Assembly: GCA_033002965.1 (NCBI GenBank)
Contig: JAURVB010013508.1
Coordinates: forward strand, 124,001-188,000
DNA from: Piper betle
Lineage: Eukaryota > Streptophyta > Magnoliopsida > Piperales > Piperaceae
Length of the DNA stretch: 64,000 nt
Reading direction: 5' to 3'
The notes beneath the pieces are model-generated. The model ran no database searches. It was not told the origin of the DNA and saw nothing but the letters and a program-made list of their open reading frames with translations. Shown in pieces: positions 1 to 11,111 of this stretch. Within the stretch, counting starts at the first letter, position 1. The number at the start of each line of letters is the position of its first letter. Position numbers and translations under genes: made by a program.

Positions 1-1582
1 TTGACTCCACCTCTCGGCGTCACAAGTGTATAATAAGTTGTCTTTTGCCATTGCGCCCTTTCATCCCTTCGGCACGAGGGTAGATATTTAATTTTTTAAG
101 AATTGTAAGGGTGCGACCCTTTGTCAAACTGTGCCAATTATTTGACCCCAGTTGTGTTCAGCATGTGGTGGTTGAATTTGGGCTCAGGTTGACGAGGGCT
201 GTTAAATAAGAATATATAACATTTTGAGTAATTATCGGACCTAAGACTTGCTAAACGCACGACAAACATGATAGAAAATCCAAGTCTAGAAGTCACAAAC
301 AAATTATATTTTAAAACGTATAATTCCTTAGCTAAATGGATGTACGATGATATGATGTATGACATGTAATAATACCAAGAGTACAATCTATAAAAATATA
401 TCAAACGATAAATAATTAATTATTTAATCAATTACTTATTTAATATTATATGAACAATTATTTATTAATAATTAGCCCACATGATAATGAATTTACAAGT
501 CAACTACGTACATAAATAAGCAACACTAACAATAATAATAATGAAAACAATTTAGTTATCTTTAAATAATATAAAGCATATTTTCATCCACATCTATAAA
601 TATAAGATAATAAACACATGATCAACAATTATTAATGTCATCACTTTATTTAATTTAACTTAATTTGAATTCATTATGAATTAATTAGTATTTAATCGCT
701 TATTAATCAAACCCAAAACCAAAAAGAGCACAAACACTCTAAAAATTTGTGTAATACACAACAAATACAGATGTATGCACTTAGGAAACTGACTAACGAG
801 ATAGAGAAAATGAGAGGTACATGTATATGCGAGAGAAGTTGGAAAGACTCCTAACAAGGAAGATACAACAAAGTGGGAGAAAAAGAACGGTGTCAATGCC
901 TACTACATGGGAAGATAAAAGTGATAGAGTAGTATCTTTTCACCGATTTGGCATTGTAAATTGATTCTCCACTCCGAAAGGGTATGATAATTCAATTCTA
1001 AATTCCACTTAAATAATTTATACCCTCCTAATTTCACCAACTCACTCATAACATCTAACCTTATTGATTATTACATCTTTTCACACAATTGGTTCACTGT
1101 TATTAGATGCTTAAAATATGAAAAAATAAATAATAATGAAATACGAAAAGACAAGTAGCAAAAAGAATTTGAAAAACAAATCCCGCTTACAACTCCCAAC
1201 CCAAAAATCCGACACGTTCAACAACTTGGGGAGACTAGGTGCTCCTCTCTCCACCTTTCAACCTAAACTCCATGCTTACACACCATGCCAGCTTACCCAA
1301 GTGACCCTAGCTGCTACTAACCTAAGGTCAACGGGTTCAACTCTTGGTCGAACCTTGTTCGATCGAAAAAGGAACAATAAAAAAATAAAGTAAAATATAA
1401 TATATAAAATTTATTTGAAACAATACATAGATACCACCAGATTGATACGCCAAAGAATAATAATTGATGATAATTTATCATATTGATTTTTAAGAATTAA
1501 TTTAATTAAATAATATTTAAGATTCGTTCAAAAATTTACAAAAACCTAAATAAAATAACTTAGTTATTTTCGGGGTGTTACA
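1..1582 (-). repeat. Family D-like LTR, cut by the window edge
   Basis: AT-rich repeat. The first 240 bases match 11630-11900, sharing a block around GGTGGTTGAATYTGGGCTCAGG. On the plus strand it closes with CGGGGTGTTACA at 1582, which read on the minus strand is a TG LTR start. It is followed directly by a polypurine-like tract, so the sense strand is minus and this is the start side of a 3' LTR. Short open stretches here (for example 1136-1393) have no recognisable domain. The assignment to D rather than a sister family is by eye. Confidence 0.6.
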
Positions 1583-2182
1583 ATCTTCTCAATTGAGGGA
1601 TTTTTGTCATCGAAAATATATTAGGGTTATAAGAAAAATCATTCAACCATTTAACTTCTTCCTTAACTATCTTACATTTCTTCTACTATGAGCTAGTATA
1701 CTTGTAATTAGTACTATAGAAGTTAGTTAAATATATTTGCATTTTTCTATACAAGTTCATTTTAGCATTATCACGATTAACAATTTTCTTTCACTTGCAC
1801 TTTGTAATGGTTGATCATGTCAGTCATTTTGATTCATTTCTTCACTACTTCTATGTCCTAAAGCCAAATTGTTCGAGAATAATTCAAAAGTTAATTCTCT
1901 ATTGCATTTGAGTCGTCATTTGAAATTGCTCTATACATGTCTCTCATGCTTCATTGGTCTCTATGCTTAATTGATCTCTATACTTCTCGTAAACTCATAT
2001 CTTGCTACATAATAGACTACGATTCATTAGTGCAATTTTTCACGATTTAAGCATTGTCACTCATATGTATAGCTAAAGTGCTTCATTGGTCGCTATGCTT
2101 CTCATAAACCCATATCTTGCCATATAGTAAACTACAATTCATTAGTCCAATTTTTCTCGATTTAAGCATTATCACTTATTTG
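1583..2182 (-). mobile_element. Polypurine tract and 3' end of an LTR-element interior
   Basis: Positions 1583-1615 read on the minus strand as a tract of the plant gypsy type (a TTTCGATGACAAAAATCCC-like run, then a purine-rich stretch) ending at the LTR start. About 570 further bases have no open frame. They contain a local near-duplication: text around 2078-2180 repeats 1955-2060 (CTCATAAACCCATATCTTGC versus CTCGTAAACTCATATCTTGC). The interior is lost where an A LTR begins near 2183. Confidence 0.5.
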
Positions 2183-2304
2183 TATAGCTTGATTGAGTTC
2201 ATGTTAGAGGTCTATTTCACCTTTTTGCCTCAATTTTTGCATATAGAGTCATTTTTAAGACTCAAGTCAGTTTCGAGTTCGGAGGTCTTAATCTGACCTT
2301 TTCG

Positions 2305-2345
2305 TCCATATGTATATTGTATACACCTACAGGTGGGCCCCACTA
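2305..2345 (+). promoter_or_regulatory. TATA-like block and GTGGGCCCCAC motif in an A LTR
   Basis: A CATATGTATATTGTATAC stretch is followed 9 bases later by the palindrome GTGGGCCCCAC. The same pair recurs at 14376-14405, 36360-36400, 56725-56760 (motif degraded to GTGGTCCGCA) and 58525-58560, and on the minus strand at 9570-9605, 31420-31450 and 41450-41490. Position early in the LTR and conservation among diverged copies suggest the retrotransposon core promoter. That role is inferred. Confidence 0.45.
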
Positions 2346-4119
2346 GACCACAAGCTATCAAATGCCTAGATTGTGCCATGTGGCAAGATCTGAGCCCTGC
2401 ACTCGACCCTAACTCCAACCATTCATTTCCAGTGATATCCCTCGAGTTTGGATGTTTTCACTTCAGCGTTGCCACTACTTCGGCTCGCTGCTGGTGAGTC
2501 TTCACCTCGCCACTGATCACCAGACTGGCACCCCCATGCCTGCCTCGTGGCCGGCTTTCTATCCTTACCTCTCATGATCATTGGCATTGCCGTGGTCGCC
2601 GTTGGCGAGGAGTTTTTTGGAGCCAGTCTCCACCACCACCGCTACCATTTGGGTCATTTTTTGGCACCAGCAAGCCACCACCGGCCAATCCGACCACCCC
2701 AATAGCTTCCCTTGCTAAGATCCTCAATTTGAGATTGACACCGACCTCCGCCGTGGCCGCGATCACTGCCAGTGACGTCGATGAGCATGGCGGCGATGGC
2801 GCTCATTTCCAGCTGTTTTTGGTCAACCACTGGCCGAACTCCGCTGATTGCCACCGCCATCATGTTCCCCGTCCTCCCTTCTATTGATTGCGACCGACGG
2901 TAGCCTCTGTCGCATCGCCGTCAGCATTCTCCGGCCACAGGCATTGCCGCCCTTTGTTCGGCCTGTTTGCCAGTGACTGTGTTCGATTACCCGTGTTCAT
3001 GTCTGCCTTATCATGCCCTTGTTTGCCTGGCCATGTCGAGTCCACCAATCCGAGCCCATGTTCATGTCCGCTATGTCAACCCAACCTATTTTCCTCTTAA
3101 CTAAGACTGGGTTGGTTCAGCTCATTCAGTTTGGTTTGGTTCAGCTAGGTTTGGTTCCTCTTAACTAAGTCCGGCTCAGCTAAATTTTGGACTGATTTCA
3201 TCCGTTCTTTCACCATTTTCGGTAATTCAAGAATTTCTATATTAGTTTAGATGCATATTTATATGATTTAGCATGATTGGATGTCATGAGGATTTTTATT
3301 TATTTATTTATTTATTATTTATTATTTATTTTTATTTATATGTTTATCATATATAATGAATGTTTACATGATTATTTGTTATTATTAATATGATATTTAT
3401 TTATGAATATTAGTCTTTTAATGTGTACTAAATTGTATTTATTTATTTATTTGTTCATTATGTCTATGTTATTATTTATTTGTATTTAATTATATATTCT
3501 TGTATTGTATGACTATGATATTATTAATATTCATTATTAATGAGTATTAGCTATTTGTTTGTTATTTATATATTTATTAGATTATTATTTATTTATTTAT
3601 TTATTTATATGTTTACTAATACAAGTATATGTTGATATTTACTCGTGTTTACCTATATATTTATATAATATAATTATATTATTATTTTATGATTAGAGTA
3701 TTGTTCATGTTTATGTATTTATTATTTATCTTATTATCTATGAGTCTATATTATTTATTTATTATTATTATGTTTCGATTTGGGTGCCACATGTTTCGCT
3801 AGAGGTTTGTTAGTATTGTTTTCTTTGTTGTGATGTATTGATGATATAAGCACACACTACGAGCATGCATCATATAGAGATGTTATTTATTATTATTATG
3901 TCTCGATTTGGGTGCCACATGTTTAGCTATATGTTTGTTAGTATTATTTTTGTTGTTGTGATGTATTGATGATATGAGCACACACCACGAGCATGCATTA
4001 TATAGAGATGTTAGTATTTTATTTAGTAGTAGGTTTTGATGTAGTTTTCGGAGTCTGAGCTTGCCGTTGATGTGCAGAACTCTCCTTCTCTCCCTGACTT
4101 CTTGCTTGTCAAGTTTAAT

Positions 4120-4262
4120 CATGCTTTATGCGCAGGATGGCATCGGTGGTGTTTTATTGTACCGTTCGATGTCGGGCCATTTAGCTGTGTTTTATAAGCA
4201 TGTTTAATAAACTACAAGGATGAGATCCCTTGTTGGTTTTCGAGTTGAAGCTCTAAAAATAT
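4120..4262 (+). promoter_or_regulatory. Shared poly(A)-like module of an A LTR
   Basis: Contains GGTGTTTTAT, GGGCCATTTAG, then AATAAA at 4206-4211 followed within 15 bases by GGATGAGATCCCTTG and GGTTTTCGA. The same order of blocks is present in other A copies and in families B and C (see findings). AATAAA upstream of a conserved block about 0.75 kb before the LTR end suits the poly(A) signal at the R/U5 border. The function is inferred. Confidence 0.4.
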
Positions 4263-4981
4263 ATGATACAAGCCTTTTCCCTAGACCTATTATATAAGTA
4301 TGTACATTTTTACGAATTTCATGAATAAGAGAATGAGTGGTACAAAGATATGTATGGACCGCATTAATACACCTTCAAACCCTGAGGTAGTGTGGTGTAT
4401 GAGGGTAGTGCATAATGCAACACATTTCTAGAATTTGTGGTACTAACCGAACTGTTCTTTTTGCCACTCGAGTACTGTGGTGAGTGATATGAAAGATGTG
4501 AGGGCATAAGTGTTGTATGTATGAATATAATTATGAGCCATGCATGCGAGCCAGCACTTGCTTAAGTATGTTTGTTTATCGCCCAGTGTGAGGGAATCTT
4601 GAAGTTTCATAAATTTTCATGGTTAATGGAATACCTATTTGCTAGTTTGTATTAGTTATTTTTCGGACCAATAATATTTGTTACTGTCGTTTGTTCATAT
4701 AATATATGTAGGTCTTGAAATCTTGAGTTGACTTTGGTGGGAGGACTGATAAACGATACACACACTTGAGCTTAGCACAGTTATTTACTTTCTTACTTTT
4801 ATTTATGTTCAATGTGTTTTGACATGTATTTAACGGTGTCTTCTATTTTCATGACACTAAGAAGGTTGTTTCATTCTATTTTATCAATCAAGTCGTACCG
4901 ATCGACAACTTTAAACATGACTCAGCTCAATTGCAATATTCGCAATTCTGTTCTTAAGTGAACCAATATCGGGGTGTGACA

Positions 4982-5296
4982 CTGAAAATCTCAAACGGAT
5001 ACTAAATGCTGCAAGGGCCTAGATCTAGGCCTAAAATCCTAGCTAACTCATAAAAATCATATGTATACTTCATGTATACACTAATAATTCATTATATCTA
5101 GTATCATAACTGAAACTATCATATATATATGTCGGACATACTCAGCCTCCATAATGTGCTCATATGGCAATCTGAGCCCTATACTCATAGTTTGAAATTT
5201 TGTCTGGCTCGAGCTTGCTCGAACCGACTTGATATAGACCTGAAAAGGGAAAAACTAACATCGTGTACATCCCTAACCCAAAAATGGGGTTTTACA
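4982..5296 (-). repeat. Family A LTR, start-side fragment, sense minus
   Basis: Ends on the plus strand with ATGGGGTTTTACA at 5296, the reverse complement of the A LTR start. It carries the CCTAGATCTAGGCCTAAAATCC and GTATACACTRATAACTCA blocks found in every A start region. It abuts the oppositely oriented A LTR at 4981 with no spacer. It is the surviving part of the 3' LTR of the element whose interior begins at 5297. Confidence 0.7.
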
Positions 5297-8200
5297 ACCT
5301 CTCCTCCTTATAAAAATTCCATCGTCATAATTTCTTATATCAACTGCGACTGGAGGAGTCAATTGAAGATGATCTTGCTGACACATTGTTAGCTCTCCCT
5401 CGAAAAATAGTTGCACACAGTCCAAATGTTCCACCATGAAGCTAGATCTCTGAACGTTGACGAAGCTCACTAGCTCCTTACTAATCTGGTTGGACAGGCT
5501 ACATGTGCTCGAATCATCTGGCAAAACATGCCATACATGCTAGAATCATCTATCTACACTGATCATACATACTTGAATCGTCTCACTGGATTGACTTCTA
5601 GGATCACTGAAAACCATGGAGATTAAAATGTAATGACTTCAGTGGGAAAAACCTAAGCTCACCCCTAGGGTCTATTGGGTAGTCGAACAGGTACTCTAGA
5701 GTACTATAGGGTACTAGTCTGAATTACATCAGGAAAAACTATATTGGTGCGATGTATACGACCTAACATCTACCCATATCTCTTTGATCCTCATCAATGT
5801 GACAGGTTAACCACATGTACCCTCAGTGCACTCTACTCCAGATCCTGTGGCTATATTAGGATGTCTTATGAATCTTGCTAGCATATGGTGGACTCTAGTA
5901 CTAAATAAAAGTAAATGCTAATGAGTTGTATGGCTCACTGTCGCTAATCCATGTGAAACACTCAGATGTCCCTATAAGAGGAACAAGAATGCTCACCAGG
6001 TCCTAGCTGACTCAATCGTAAATCAAATATCTCACTCTGTTCCATAATGGAATAAGGACACTTGCGATAACTCTAATGTGTGCTATGACTCTCGTAACAA
6101 TCAATATGACCATTAACTATTGTTGAAGAGGGCTCTCTGTGATGGAATGAGGCAAGAACACTTGTAAATGTACAACATGTCTCAAGGAGTATGAAAACAT
6201 ACTCTGCATAGAAGTGTGGAGTCTGCATCTGGTCTATGGCATGTGTGTTGGTCAGTGTTTGCTCATCTCCACTATCTGGGTAAACTGGTAGCATGACTAG
6301 TATATCTGGAAGAGTGAGTGAAAATGTTCGACTCTGTCTGGTGTGTATGCCTCACATGGAAAGAGAATGGATCTCTCGCGGAAAACTGGTCACACTACTA
6401 TAAGACTCTAACTAGTATATGCTTCATCCTCACCTGATCTAACTTCAGGCTTGCTGGAAGTGTGCATTGATCTAAGAAAATTTTATTAGGTATGCATATC
6501 ACTCTATCTGTGCTGATGTGAGGATCTCTGGCTGAGTCATAATGGTAATGGAAAAACTCTGTATAGGGTATGGGGTGGCTTAAAAATATAGGTAGGTCCA
6601 TGGACATGTCTCGAAGATCATCAAGATTGAACTCCGCCACAAGTGGTCAGCCTATAGAACAACCAATCAATGATGAGCCTAAGAGACAGCTCCTAAGTGG
6701 CTCTAGTTCAATTAACTAACAGTAGGCATATGTTTCTCGATACCTACTAGTCACGCACTTCTAAACGGATGAGGTTTAAATAACCCAAAGAACCACTATC
6801 TCTTCTCAAGTCTACAGGGACTCATAGTGACGTTTGACACGTGTCTCATTTGCTCTTCAGTGGTGTGCGGCATGTCATCCCAGTACCGATTTGTAGCACT
6901 AATCTTGACTCACATGACTACTACCATTTTGGTAGACTCTCAAGCAAAGCTATCAAATAAGATGAGCATACACTGGTGTCCTTCTATTTGGTCTGCATGG
7001 TTTGGTTTGACTGAAGTCTTTGTCTGCATCGCTCCAAATATGAGGTGAAGTTGTCTCCTCCAGACTGGTCTGCCATCGGCTACCTACAGTTTAAGTCCTA
7101 TACAGTACCATGAAGGTATCTTCTATACTCGGGGTAAAAGACTAAATCCTATGTTTCAAGTTAAGGACTAAATCATGCTGGCGAAGCACAAGGAAAACAC
7201 TGTCTCCCTAATGGATGATCCCTCACTAAAATCATCATCTATGTCAAAATTCTAACACAAGTCAAATATCTCTCTCTGGCTATGCCAAACTCTAAATGAG
7301 TTAAACTGCGTATTTGATCATTTGCTAACTATCTGATCTATGGAACCCTGGCTGTGGGTCACATGTATGCTGTTATGCATACCGAACAATCTGACCACTA
7401 TGGTCATCCTATCTAGATATCATATTGTCCTGTTCTCGTACTCTATCCATATATATTTCTAAATGATTCACTAACACTGTTTGATGATCCCATGAGGTTG
7501 TCACTAACACTATCTTGCAATACACATATGACCCAAGGATGCCAGGTCAAGGCAATTGTATGCAAGATGGCTAGTGAGGTCAATCATGTATCATCTCTTC
7601 AAAATTATCTCAGTGCACTTAACTTTCTTCTGCCCGACTGATCTTAACGTAGCTATATTTTGTCCTCAATCTCTGACCCCAACTTTGCTCTCAATGCTGA
7701 CATGCGGTTTTCTGTGCAAAGCAAAGAAAATCTTCAAGTAGTTGTCCTCTTGTAGGGTGAGGTAACTACTTAGCCCTTTCACACTAATTGCTCCACTGGG
7801 TCGGCAGTAGTACAATATATGGACGGTGGTTGTGCATCATGGATTGTAGTAGTGTGCATTTGGTTGGTGGTAGTGCATCACAGACGACAGTTGTACTACT
7901 CGGACGGTGGTTATGCTTCCAACTGCTGAAGATATGATTCTAATCATGTACTTAGTGAGCCCACTACCATCTTTGATATGTTTTCCTCAATGTGTTTGTC
8001 TTATCAAAGGTAACTGTTATCAACTCGACTTAGGCTATCCAACCATGTGCCTGATCCAGAGGGTGTATAGATTATAGTGGTGACACATCAATGGTGATCC
8101 AATGCTGAGCCTACACGTATCTCCTAAAATCTGGGGTGATTGCTCCTTTAAACACTAACTAGTTTTTAATAGCCATCATTGATCTGGCCTTGGTAGATCG

Positions 8201-8925
8201 AGTGACATCCAGTTAACCATCTAAACTTGCACTCAAATGTAATCTTGCTCATTCTCAGTGTGTTGTTGCCCCATCTATTGTAGAGTGGCCAATAATACTA
8301 TTGGAACAGACATACACTAAGTGGAAAAGGGGGAGGCGGTGAAGTGCCTATGGACTTTAAATCCACCTTGCTACTCATCCTCATCCATTGCTATCTCCTG
8401 GAAGGGTCCATCCAAGCCATCTGCTCAAACTCTCATCTTTGCTCCAAGTGTTCCAAGTGGTTAAGTGGATCTACTGGCATAGTCATAACCTCCATCCACA
8501 AGGATCTATCTGAAGGTCTATGTTCCCTACTGTAGACTTCGGACTATGGCTAATGGATCTGTTTAAAGCACTTGATAGTCCACGCTCATATGCTACAAAA
8601 CTATCTGAGTATCTCTATATTCTAAGCTCCCTACTAGTGTCACCTCTTATGACTTTATCCACAATGTGCCATGTCCCAAGGAAGGACTAATGCGGTGAAA
8701 TGCGAAAGGCAGGCAAGTGCTACAATGTGGTTGTCAAAGTTCTAGGTACTCCCGGTCACCATATAACTCAACGTTAAATAGCTGAGCATGTAGACACTCA
8801 TAAGTCGTCTAAATCTCTCATACAGTAAAGGGAAAGACGTCTCTCTAAGCATATCATGACATACTAGTGAGATCCATGCTGACATCTACTGAAATCATGA
8901 TCTCATATCCATATCTAATCATGTA
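5297..8925 (-). mobile_element. Non-coding interior of an LTR element (type E)
   Basis: Starts with a polypurine tract in minus sense (5297-5335: a GACGATGGAATTTTTATAAGGAGGAGAGG-like purine run next to the LTR start), so the element runs minus. About 3.6 kb follows without any recognisable gag or pol domain; the longest open frames are under 90 codons. It is related to 21896-24290 and, inverted, to 41981-44433. All three carry a ~20-base GTGGTTGTGCTACT-type tandem repeat (here 7795-7925). The primer-binding end near 8925 is missing. This resembles large non-autonomous LARD-type elements. Confidence 0.55.
7795..7925 (+). repeat. Degenerate ~20-bp tandem repeat in type E interior
   Basis: Irregular copies of GGACGGTGGTTGTGC and GGCAGTAGTACA. 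It is the most diverged of three related arrays; the clearer ones are at 23310-23515 and 44225-44433. Confidence 0.5.
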
Positions 8926-10105
8926 AACATTCATCATATATGATAAATATAGAAATAAAAATAAATAAATAAAATAATAAATAAAAAATAATTATAACAT
9001 CCAATCATGCGAAATCATGTGAATATGCATAACATTTAACATAGTGGTTCTCCAATTACCGAAAACGGTTTAAGAACGAACAAAAACGGGCTGAATTGGA
9101 TTGGGCGACATCGTCGGCGGCTATTGCGGCGACATCATTGGCGGCTATTGCGGCCATGACGGTCATCATGGGTTGTCTCAAAATGGAGATCTCAGTGAAT
9201 AGAAATTGTGTGGGTGGTCAGACCGGCCAGAGGTGGCTCGCTAGCGCCAAAAAACAGCCCAAAAGGGTAGTGGCGGCATCGAAAACCAACACCAAAAACA
9301 TTGTCGCCGGTTGTGATTGAGGCGATGATGATGGCGATTGTGGGTATGGAGTCCTAGTCGGCTACGAGGTGGTCACAGTCGACCGATTTGGTCGCTGAGG
9401 GTGAGGCTGAGACTCGCCAGCGACAAGCCAAAGTGGTGGTGATGCTAGGCACTCTGAAAATGTGGGAGAAAACCTCTGAAAATAGATATATGAAGCTAGG
9501 GTTGAGTGGACAGCTCAGGTTTTGCCACACAACATGATTTGAGGGTCTAACAACTCATTGGCCTAGTGGGGTCCACCTATGGGAATATGCAATATATATA
9601 TGGACGGAAAGCTTGGATCGAGACCGTCCAAATTCAAAACTGACTCGAATCCTAACAGTGACTCTATAGGCAGGAATTGAGGAAAGAAGGTTAAATAGAC
9701 CTCGCTAACTTAAACGCAATCGAGCTGGGTCTACGGGAGCACAATTTGATGGTTCGAAATCCCTATGATGCGTATAATGAGATACCCTAAAAATCCCAAA
9801 CAGATATTAAATACTGCAACAACTGCAACAGCTTAGATCCAGCCTTAAAATCCTAGCTAACTCATTAAAATCATATGTATACCTCATGCATACACTGTTA
9901 ACTCATTATATATAGTATCATAACTGAAACTATCCTATGCATGTCGAGCAAACTCAGCCTTATTAACATGCTCATATGGCCATCAGGGCCCCATACTCAT
10001 TCTGAAAATTATTCTTGCTCGAGCTTGCTCAAACCAACTCGATACTGACCCAAATAGGGAAAACTAAAATTGGGTAAAACCCTAACTCAAAAATGGGGTT
10101 TTACA
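8926..10105 (-). repeat. Family A LTR, start-side part, sense minus
   Basis: Runs from an AT-rich tract (8926-9060), through the GC-rich core (9090-9480), the motif GTGGGGTCCACC (9568) and the TATA-like block, to ATGGGGTTTTACA at 10105. The sense strand is minus. Its far part is lost where it meets the type E interior, so it is probably the truncated 5' LTR of the element at 5297-8925. A 74-codon open frame at 9096-9320 lies in the GC-rich core and is not taken as a gene. Confidence 0.7.
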
Positions 10106-10107
10106 AT

Positions 10108-10571
10108 ATCCACCAGTACTGTCACCTAATATGTATTTACAATATTTGCAGGTAAAGGAGAAAAATCCAAATATATCTGAATATGATGCTAGTCAACTTG
10201 CTTATAAATGGGATATGGATGGTCCTCAACACTAGATTATTAAGAGTGAAATTGACTCTCATGTACATATGAGTCAACAAGATATAAATGAAGTTTTGAC
10301 CACTATTGATGATACTCAATCATCTATGTTCCTGGCTGGTTATGCTCAACCCGTAGAAACACCACCATTGTATATTGAAGATCGTTGTTTTTGCTGCGGG
10401 AAGTTTGACCATGGATCTATGGATGGTCCAAATTCACCAATTTCTTCATCAAATTGTAGGTGTTTCTACTGTGGACATCCTGGACACATAACATTTGAAT
10501 GTCCCATCTTGAAGCAGGCACATTCCTTGGTAGTCTCGAATGCTCGAAACTTCACCCAAATCATAGACTAA
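10108..10571 (+). pseudogene. Orphan frame with two CCHC-type zinc knuckles
   Basis: One frame is open from 10108 to the stop at 10569-10571, apart from a TAG at about 10230; the longest uninterrupted part starts at ATG 10269 (100 codons). Two Cys-rich motifs are visible. The first, CFCCGKFDHGSMDGP, keeps C-x2-C-x4-H but lacks the last Cys. The second, CFYCGHPGHITFEC, is a complete CCHC knuckle. Upstream of the stop is a well-behaved acidic/aromatic segment (SEYDASQLAYKWD). It lies between the end of an A LTR and the minus-strand pararetrovirus RT remnant, in opposite orientation. I do not recognise the family. It could be a retroelement nucleocapsid fragment or a captured piece of a host knuckle protein. 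Confidence 0.45.
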
Positions 10572-11111
10572 CTTCTTTATTTAAATGTTTATAATTAATT
10601 ATAAATCGTGGTGTTCCTCTTTCTATTTTTGATGCTTTATATACATAAAAAGTAGAATAGGACCACGAAGATTTATCGGGTCTAATTAATTTATTATCAA
10701 GAAGAATTTTAATTTCTATTTGACAATATTGTACCAATTCCTTATTCTTTTGAATTGGCCTTGCCTTTGTAGGCATTTGCAACTCATGAAAAGTATCTTC
10801 ATAAGGAAGACATAGCTCATCACGCTTCCTACTCCAAAACGCATTAAGTAATTCATTACATAAATCTATTTCAAATAATTTTTTAATTGTTTCAATTTTT
10901 CCCTAATATCTCGAGATTCTAATCTTTTTGCTAAAGTTAAATTTCTAATTTCATCTTTAAGAAAATTAATTTGAGTTTTTTTCATTGATTATTCTCTTAA
11001 TGCAGAAATAAACGATTATCATTTTGTAAAGTCTAATTTAAAGGTTATATCTTTACCTTGTATTTTAGTTTGAATTCCAATATGATCTATAGTAAATGGT
11101 TCCATTAATGT
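10572..11111 (-). pseudogene. Endogenous pararetrovirus: RT start and protease-RT linker
   Basis: Positions 10561-10782 (minus) encode the N-terminal palm region of a Caulimoviridae-type reverse transcriptase. Visible hallmarks are KARPI, a LLDNKLIRP block, a YSTFYVYKAS segment and PRFIINYKHLN, the family motif around the first strand of the palm. The catalytic YxDD part and RNase H are absent because the segment stops near 10572. Upstream (10783-11111) the frame has several stops and shifts. It joins 13792-13882 and 26573-29905 once the LTR insertions are disregarded. It is defective and cannot encode an enzyme. Confidence 0.75.

Larger units (their letters stand above)
2183..4981 (+). repeat. 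Family A LTR, sense plus, first ~360 bases missing
   Basis: Homologous along its length to 14245-15084 plus 24794-26567. The order is a TATA-like block (about 2308), GTGGGCCCCAC, a GC-rich core (2420-3100), a long TTTA/TTAT-rich tract (3295-3780), two near-identical copies of a ~110-base segment (about 3770-3890 and 3895-4010, each with CTCGATTTGGGTGCCACATG), a poly(A)-like module (4120-4260), and the end GGGGTGTGACA at 4981. Open frames in the GC-rich core are low complexity and not conserved between copies. Confidence 0.75.

Noticed and set aside
3883..4122. Minus-strand 79-codon frame across repeated GTGCCACATG units
   Set aside because: Inside an A LTR and created by a local duplication; no conserved counterpart in 25450-25620.
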